Shown here one piece after another: positions 14,414-18,646 of a DNA stretch of 18,646 nt. The notes beneath the pieces were generated by a model. It was given only the letters and a program-made list of their open reading frames with translations, was not told the origin of the DNA and ran no database searches. Position 1 is the first letter of the stretch, and every line of letters starts with the position of its first letter. Made by a program: the position numbers and the translations under genes. The DNA comes from Gammaproteobacteria bacterium. Lineage in GTDB: Bacteria; Pseudomonadota; Gammaproteobacteria; Methylococcales; UBA2780. The DNA lies in NCBI GenBank assembly GCA_003646305.1, contig QNFJ01000016.1, forward strand, positions 1 through 18,646, read 5' to 3'.

Positions 14414-15751
14414 ATGGACTCACTCGATATTTTCCTCAAAGAGCTTGGCGGCGTTGTCTGGGGGCCGGTTACTCTGTTTTTCCTGTTTGGTGTCGGGCTT
14501 TACCTGACAGTAGGACTCAAGCTGCTTCCATGGCGCTCTGTTGGGCGCGCATTCGGGCTTTTATGGGCAGGGCGCGATTCATCTGGAAAGGGAGATATAA
14601 CCCCGTTTCAGGCGTTAATGACGGCACTTTCAGCGACGATCGGGACGGGCAATATTGCCGGTGTGGCAACTGCTATTTTTCTGGGTGGGCCCGGTGCTAT
14701 CTTCTGGATGTGGATTACTGCATTGTTCGGAATGGCAACGAAGTATGCAGAAGCGGTGCTCGCGATCAAATATCGAGAGGTTGATTCACTTGGTCGTTAT
14801 GTGGGTGGCCCGATGTACTACATTCGGAAAGGGATGGGTGAAAAATGGAAATGGCTTGCTTTTCTTTTTGCACTGTTTGGAACACTCGCCTCTTTCGGTA
14901 TCGGTAATATGGTTCAGGCAAACTCGGTTGCCGATGCAGTTCATTCAGTTTTTGGTATTTCTGGCGAGGTAACAGGGCTAGTGATGATGGTGCTGACGGG
15001 CATTGTCATTATTGGTGGCATTGGCCGTATCGCACAGGTGGCGGCAAAACTTGTTCCTTTTATGGCGATAGCCTACGTGATTTGCGCTGTGATTATTATT
15101 CTAATCCACTTTACAGAAATTCCCGCAGCGCTTGAGCTCATTGTCTCAAGTGCTTTTAATGGGGCAGCGGCCAGCGGAGGATTTGCTGGTGCAGCAGTTT
15201 GGGCGGCTATTCGCTTTGGTGTGGCGAGGGGGGTCTTTTCCAATGAAGCAGGTCTTGGTAGTGCGCCTATTGCACACGCGGCAGCGAAAACAGATGATCC
15301 CGTTCAACAGGGAATGATCGCCATGCTTGGGACATTTATCGATACGCTGATTATCTGCACCATGACGGCACTGGTGATTATTCTGACGGGTGCCTGGACA
15401 AGTGGGGAGAATGGCGCACCACTTTCAGCGCTTGCATTTGGGAGCGGGTTGCCCGGAGGCGAGTACATTGTCACCTTTGGGCTGATTGTCTTTGCTTTTA
15501 CGACCATCCTGGGCTGGAGCTATTACGGGGAACGCTGTGCAGAGTATATTTTTGGTGTGGCAGCCATAAAACCCTATCGATTACTTTGGTTGTTGGCCAT
15601 TCCTCTAGGTGCAATGGGAAAGCTAGGATTGATCTGGACGCTTGCTGATGTGATGAATGGTTTGATGGCGTTACCTAATCTGATTGCTCTGGTGGTGCTG
15701 AGTCCGGTTGTTTTCCGAGTGACTAAAGAGGTGATGGAGAAAAATAGGTGA
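14414..15751 (+). CDS. AGCS-family sodium:alanine/glycine symporter
   Basis: This is an inner-membrane sodium-coupled amino-acid carrier of the alanine or glycine:cation symporter family, 445 residues, the usual length. It has about 11 hydrophobic helices and the family signature near residues 70-90 (ALSATIGTGNIAGVATAIFLGGPGA), plus GGPMYYI, FSNEAGLGSAPIAHA and WSYYGERCAEYIFG further on. ATG 14414 is preceded by only a weak ribosome site (AGAG). The last four bases (GTGA) overlap the DksA-like gene downstream, coupling the two. The exact amino acid is not decidable; alanine, glycine or glutamine are known family substrates. Confidence 0.95.
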   Translation: MDSLDIFLKELGGVVWGPVTLFFLFGVGLYLTVGLKLLPWRSVGRAFGLLWAGRDSSGKGDITPFQALMTALSATIGTGNIAGVATAIFLGGPGAIFWMWITALFGMATKYAEAVLAIKYREVDSLGRYVGGPMYYIRKGMGEKWKWLAFLFALFGTLASFGIGNMVQANSVADAVHSVFGISGEVTGLVMMVLTGIVIIGGIGRIAQVAAKLVPFMAIAYVICAVIIILIHFTEIPAALELIVSSAFNGAAASGGFAGAAVWAAIRFGVARGVFSNEAGLGSAPIAHAAAKTDDPVQQGMIAMLGTFIDTLIICTMTALVIILTGAWTSGENGAPLSALAFGSGLPGGEYIVTFGLIVFAFTTILGWSYYGERCAEYIFGVAAIKPYRLLWLLAIPLGAMGKLGLIWTLADVMNGLMALPNLIALVVLSPVVFRVTKEVMEKNR

Positions 15752-16080
15752 GTTTAAACCTGGGGAAATTTAGAGAGCAACTTTTACAAAAAGAAAGGGA
15801 GCTCCGAAGCGACATTAAGGCTGGTGAAGAGGCGTGCAAAACGGTTGAACTTGATCAAACACGTGTCGGGCGAATTAGCAGAATGGATGCGCTGCAATCA
15901 CAAGCCATGTCTCAGGCTGCTAACCACAGGTGGGAGCAGGAATTGAAAAGAATCGCTGCCGCACTGAACAGAATCGATGAAGATGATTACGGTTACTGTC
16001 TTCGCTGCGATGAACTTATTGTAAGTGGGCGGCTGGAGATTGATCCAGCCGCTACACTCTGCGTCAAATGTGCTCGCTAG
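15748..16080 (+). CDS. DksA/TraR C4-type zinc-finger protein
   Basis: This is a 110-residue member of the DksA/TraR family, which binds in the secondary channel of RNA polymerase. It has an N-terminal coiled coil (LGKFREQLLQKERELRSDI and following), the characteristic DQTRVGRISRMDALQSQ, and a C4 zinc finger C84-L-R-C87 ... C105-V-K-C108. It is shorter than DksA (about 150 residues), so it is a stand-alone DksA-like paralogue. The GTG start at 15748 overlaps the symporter stop in GTGA, with GGAG eight bases upstream. Co-translation with an amino-acid carrier hints at a starvation-linked role, which is inference. Confidence 0.9.
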   Translation: MSLNLGKFREQLLQKERELRSDIKAGEEACKTVELDQTRVGRISRMDALQSQAMSQAANHRWEQELKRIAAALNRIDEDDYGYCLRCDELIVSGRLEIDPAATLCVKCAR

Positions 16081-16092
16081 TTGAGAAAATCG

Positions 16093-16500
16093 TTAGCCTG
16101 GAGCGGCAGGGAAGTTATTCATCTCTTCGTCTATTTTGACCCATGATGGTGCGGATTCACACCAGATATTGGCGTCGGGTTTAAATTCGGAGGGGTCATC
16201 TAGCGTACCCGCTTTAACAATCACAAGACTAGGATAGGCCCCGGCAGTATTATAGAGATTGGAGCCACAGTTAGGGCAAAAATAGCTGTTTAATGGAGTG
16301 CCACTTCCACCAGTTGTAACGTAACAGCTAAGCTCTCCACTTGTTGAGAAGGACTCTTCCGGGATCAGAATATTGGATGAATAAGTTGAGCCCGATGCTT
16401 TTTGGCAAAAGGTGCAGTGACAGAGAGCCTTCATAATAGGTTCTGCATTACTGCTATAACGGGCTTTTCCACACAGGCAGCCACCTTCAACTTTAGCCAT
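16093..16500 (-). CDS. GFA-family (glutathione-dependent formaldehyde-activating-like) protein
   Basis: The 135 residues have the zinc-binding cysteine pattern of the GFA/CENP-V fold: GGCLCGKARYSS at the start, ALCHCTFCQKASGS, and FCPNCGSNLY. ATG 16500 is preferred because GAGGAG lies eight bases upstream and the family begins at GGCLCG; an upstream ATG at 16530 would add ten residues with no ribosome site. Most members have no proven reaction, and the formaldehyde-glutathione role should not be assumed. It is convergent with the DksA-like gene (12 bases) and stands alone. Confidence 0.92.
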   Translation of the reverse strand: MAKVEGGCLCGKARYSSNAEPIMKALCHCTFCQKASGSTYSSNILIPEESFSTSGELSCYVTTGGSGTPLNSYFCPNCGSNLYNTAGAYPSLVIVKAGTLDDPSEFKPDANIWCESAPSWVKIDEEMNNFPAAPG

Positions 16501-16543
16501 TATTATTCTCCTCTCAGATAGGTAAGGCATTACTTATACTCTT

Positions 16544-16564
16544 CTATTGTAGCGCTAACAATAG
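16544..16564. repeat. Imperfect dyad CTATTGT-AGCGCTA-ACAATAG
   Basis: Seven-base arms CTATTGT and ACAATAG flank AGCGCTA, whose core AGCGCT is itself a palindrome. It lies 44 bases upstream of the GFA start on the other strand, so it could be an operator for that gene. No regulator can be named. Confidence 0.45.
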
Positions 16565-16778
16565 GTTGCTCAGGTGTGAGATGAAAAGTGTAATGCTTCG
16601 CGGCATGCAGAGCGCACCAAAACAATGCAAAGAAAGGTAGTGAGTTATTGGGGTTGTTTAGCCAACCCTTTCGGTCAATCAAGCGGGACGGTTGACTGGA
16701 CGGCAAGAGGCCTGTTTGAGGGGAAGGCTGTACCCTGTTAAATAGGCAGATTGCCCAGATCTATTTTTGACTCACAAA

Positions 16779-16793
16779 GCACCACTCTGGTGC
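16779..16793. promoter_or_regulatory. NtrC-type binding site
   Basis: GCACC-ACTCT-GGTGC is a perfect 5-5-5 dyad matching the core of the enterobacterial NtrC consensus TGCACC-N5-GGTGCA. It lies about 177 bases upstream of the ntrB start, so NtrC may autoregulate ntrBC here. A weaker half-matching site (GCACC-AAAAC-AATGC) is 165 bases further upstream. No convincing sigma54 promoter is seen nearby, so repression or weak activation is as likely as classic enhancement. Confidence 0.65.
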
Positions 16794-16969
16794 GCGGTGT
16801 TATTTTATGTCATCCTGATGCCTGTTTGGTCGGTAATCTGGGCCAAGTTCGGTATGAGCCTTTTAGCACTAACAACTTGTTCTAGCGGTTATTATTAATT
16901 TTTTGGCAGAGAGATGAGAAGAAAACCTTATTTAGCCACTAGTGGCCTATTTATTGCACCGTAGCTCGT

Positions 16970-18046
16970 ATGGTAAAAGTGAGTTCAATTTCCCAGTACC
17001 AGCGTATTCTGGAGAACCTTAGTGATGCGGTACTCTATTTTGATCAGTCAAAAATGCTCTCCTATATCAATTCTGCGGGAGAAATATTACTGGGGGTGAG
17101 CAGCCGCCAGGTGCAGGGTCAATCGGTTGATAAAATCATCCAGTGTGTGAAAGGAACACTCGTAAAGGAGATAGAGCGGGCGCTTGAAAGTGGTACTTCG
17201 CTGGTGGAGAGGAACTTGGAGCTGGTTTCAACAGGCGGTCAGTGTGTGACAGTGGATTGCTCTATCACCCCAATTTATGAGGGTAACAACCCAAATGCAG
17301 TCTTGCTGGAGTTGCAGCAGGTCGACCGCCACCTGCAAATTTCCAAGGAGTCACAGCTTATATTGCAGCAGAGTGCCTTAAAAATTTTAGTGAAAGGGTT
17401 AGCGCATGAGATTAAAAACCCTTTGGGTGGGCTCCGTGGGGCAGCTCAGTTGCTTGAGCAAGAGCTTGAGGATGATTCTTTAAAAGAATACACGCAGATT
17501 ATTATTGAAGAGGCCGACAGGTTGAAGAACCTGATGGATCGAATGCTGGGGCCTAACGCACTGCCTAAAAATAAGAAGATGAATATCCATGGTGTTCTTG
17601 AGCGAGTTCGTCTCGTCGTTCAGGCAGAGGTTTCCGCGGATGTTCATATTAGCCGAGATTATGACCCAAGCATCCCCGATGTTTACGCAGATAAAGACCA
17701 GCTTATTCAGGCTTTTTTGAATATTGTTCGGAATGCGGCACAAGCTGTGGGGGAGAAAGGGGAGATCAAAATCAAGACGAGAATTGACCGAAAAATCACT
17801 ATTGGAAGCAGGCAAAACCGGCTTGTTGCCAAGATTGATATTATTGATAACGGTCCAGGAGTGAAAAAAGAGATGCAGGAGCAAATTTTTTACCCGATGG
17901 TAACGGGAAGGGCGGAGGGGACAGGCTTAGGGCTTTCTATCTCCCAGTCCATTATCAACCGTTACGATGGATTAATTGAATATACGAGAGAAGGGGGCTG
18001 CACCCTGTTTTCGGTTTACCTTCCTTTGGAGACAGGGCATGGCTGA
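16970..18046 (+). CDS. glnL: NtrB nitrogen-regulation sensor kinase
   Basis: This cytoplasmic histidine kinase/phosphatase partners NtrC and responds to nitrogen state through PII. The 358 residues comprise an N-terminal PAS domain (about 8-115), a HisKA domain with phospho-accepting H146 in LAHEIKNPLGG, and an HATPase domain with the N-box (FLNIVRNAAQAV) and G-boxes (DNGPGV, GRAEGTGLGL). There is no membrane segment, as usual for NtrB. The ATG at 16970 has a poor ribosome site, but the protein starts there at a typical length. Its stop overlaps the ntrC start by 8 bases, so the pair is translationally coupled. Identification is secure from the domain order and partner. Confidence 0.95.
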   Translation: MVKVSSISQYQRILENLSDAVLYFDQSKMLSYINSAGEILLGVSSRQVQGQSVDKIIQCVKGTLVKEIERALESGTSLVERNLELVSTGGQCVTVDCSITPIYEGNNPNAVLLELQQVDRHLQISKESQLILQQSALKILVKGLAHEIKNPLGGLRGAAQLLEQELEDDSLKEYTQIIIEEADRLKNLMDRMLGPNALPKNKKMNIHGVLERVRLVVQAEVSADVHISRDYDPSIPDVYADKDQLIQAFLNIVRNAAQAVGEKGEIKIKTRIDRKITIGSRQNRLVAKIDIIDNGPGVKKEMQEQIFYPMVTGRAEGTGLGLSISQSIINRYDGLIEYTREGGCTLFSVYLPLETGHG

Positions 18047-18646
18047 GCAAAACAAAGTTTGGGTTGTTGATGATGATCGAGCAATCCGTTGGGTGTTGGA
18101 AAAATCACTAGAGAAGGCCGCAATGAATGTGAGGTGCTTCAGTGATGCCTCTGAGCTACTAAAAATGCTTGAGAAAGAGCAGCCGGATGCAATTGTTTCA
18201 GATATTCGCATGCCCTCTATGGATGGTTTTGAGCTCCTGAAGCGGATTCAGGAGGCATATCCTGCGCTTCCAGTCATTATCATGACGGCACACTCTGATC
18301 TGGATAGTGCTGTTTCGGCCTTTCATGGTGGGGCTTTCGAGTACCTGCCTAAACCCTTTGATGTAAATGAAGCGGTTGCAGTGATTGAGCGTGCCTGTAA
18401 TTTTGGTCGCAGCCAGCGGGAGGAAAAGAGCGAGCCGGCGGAAGAACTCGCTGAGCCGGTTCAGGAGATTATAGGCGAGGCACCTTCTATGCAGGAGGTT
18501 TTTCGAGCGATTGGACGGCTAGCGCGCTCGCACATCACCGTTTTAATAAATGGTGAGTCAGGAACCGGTAAAGAGCTGGTTGCACAGGCATTGCATCGGC
18601 ATAGTCCTAGAGTTAAACAACCATTTATCGCACTTAATATGGCGGC
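18039..18646 (+). CDS. glnG: NtrC response regulator, N-terminal part (3' end outside window)
   Basis: The first 202 codons are in view and the frame is open to the window end. The receiver domain has acidic D11-D12-D13, phospho-acceptor D55 in VSDIRMP, and the switch lysine in LPKPF. A linker rich in E and P follows, then the start of the sigma54-interacting AAA+ domain with Walker A GESGTGKE. This order identifies NtrC, which activates sigma54 promoters under nitrogen limitation. ATG 18039 lies inside the ntrB end, an 8-base overlap. The central ATPase and the DNA-binding domain lie beyond the window. Confidence 0.95.
   Translation, partial: MAEQNKVWVVDDDRAIRWVLEKSLEKAAMNVRCFSDASELLKMLEKEQPDAIVSDIRMPSMDGFELLKRIQEAYPALPVIIMTAHSDLDSAVSAFHGGAFEYLPKPFDVNEAVAVIERACNFGRSQREEKSEPAEELAEPVQEIIGEAPSMQEVFRAIGRLARSHITVLINGESGTGKELVAQALHRHSPRVKQPFIALNMA

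Larger units (their letters stand above)
16501..16969. other. 469-bp non-coding stretch upstream of ntrBC
   Basis: No credible gene is seen in either strand. It contains the GFA ribosome site at its left end, an imperfect dyad around AGCGCT (16544-16564), a degenerate NtrC-like half site (GCACCAAAACAATGC, 16614-16628), small stem-loops (GGTTGtttagcCAACC near 16652, GTCAA...GGTTGAC near 16675-16700), and a perfect NtrC-type dyad (16779-16793). An unannotated small RNA is possible but nothing in the sequence proves one. glnA, often upstream of ntrBC, is absent. Confidence 0.6.

Noticed and set aside
1..18646. tRNA, rRNA, CRISPR arrays, prophage or toxin-antitoxin genes
   Set aside because: Reading both strands showed no cloverleaf, regular spaced repeats, phage structural or toxin-antitoxin genes.

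Overview
The window reads as chromosome of a denitrifying gammaproteobacterium of moderate G+C. Supporting signs are a Tat-exported (clade I type) NosZ, a classical nosRZDFY order, an NtrB/NtrC pair with an NtrC-type operator, DksA-type, PpnP, dodecin and Nfo genes of proteobacterial type, and Shine-Dalgarno-led, tightly overlapping operons. A chemolithotrophic or symbiont-like sulfur-oxidiser lineage is possible but is only a guess.

Layout. 1-6073: the 3' end of nosR, then nosZ, nosD, nosF and nosY on the + strand, encoding nitrous oxide reductase, its membrane electron donor and its copper-site maturation transporter. A strong intrinsic terminator/attenuator hairpin lies inside the first codons of nosD. 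The nosY stop codon is the target site of a 205-bp MITE (6074-6278) with perfect 16-bp terminal inverted repeats and a CTAA duplication. nosL does not follow nosY. 6295-7256: two tandem membrane-anchored FKBP prolyl isomerases on the - strand. 7442-9762: an unknown membrane-anchored protein (+), a membrane-anchored class II-like cytochrome c (-), a CSWC DsbA-family protein (+) and an unknown 119-aa protein (+) followed by a strong terminator.

9864-12372: a compact + strand operon of hemerythrin, DUF2249, a polytopic NnrS/oxidase-like membrane protein and a Nudix hydrolase; the first three fit nitric oxide or oxygen handling alongside denitrification. 12424-14268: nfo (endonuclease IV) and ppnP on the - strand, a small acyl-carrier-like protein lacking the usual phosphopantetheine serine (+), and dodecin (-), whose stop codon shares TTAA with the carrier gene. 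14414-16080: an AGCS sodium:amino-acid symporter overlapping a DksA/TraR zinc-finger gene. 16093-16500: a GFA-family protein (-). 16501-16969: a long non-coding stretch with a perfect NtrC-type dyad. 16970-18646: ntrB and the 5' part of ntrC, cut by the window end.

Most of the window is recognisable. The best candidates for something less described are the terminator embedded in nosD, the MITE placed exactly on the nosY stop codon, the serine-less carrier-like protein beside dodecin, the hemerythrin-DUF2249-membrane protein operon, and the two unknown proteins at 7442 and 9403.
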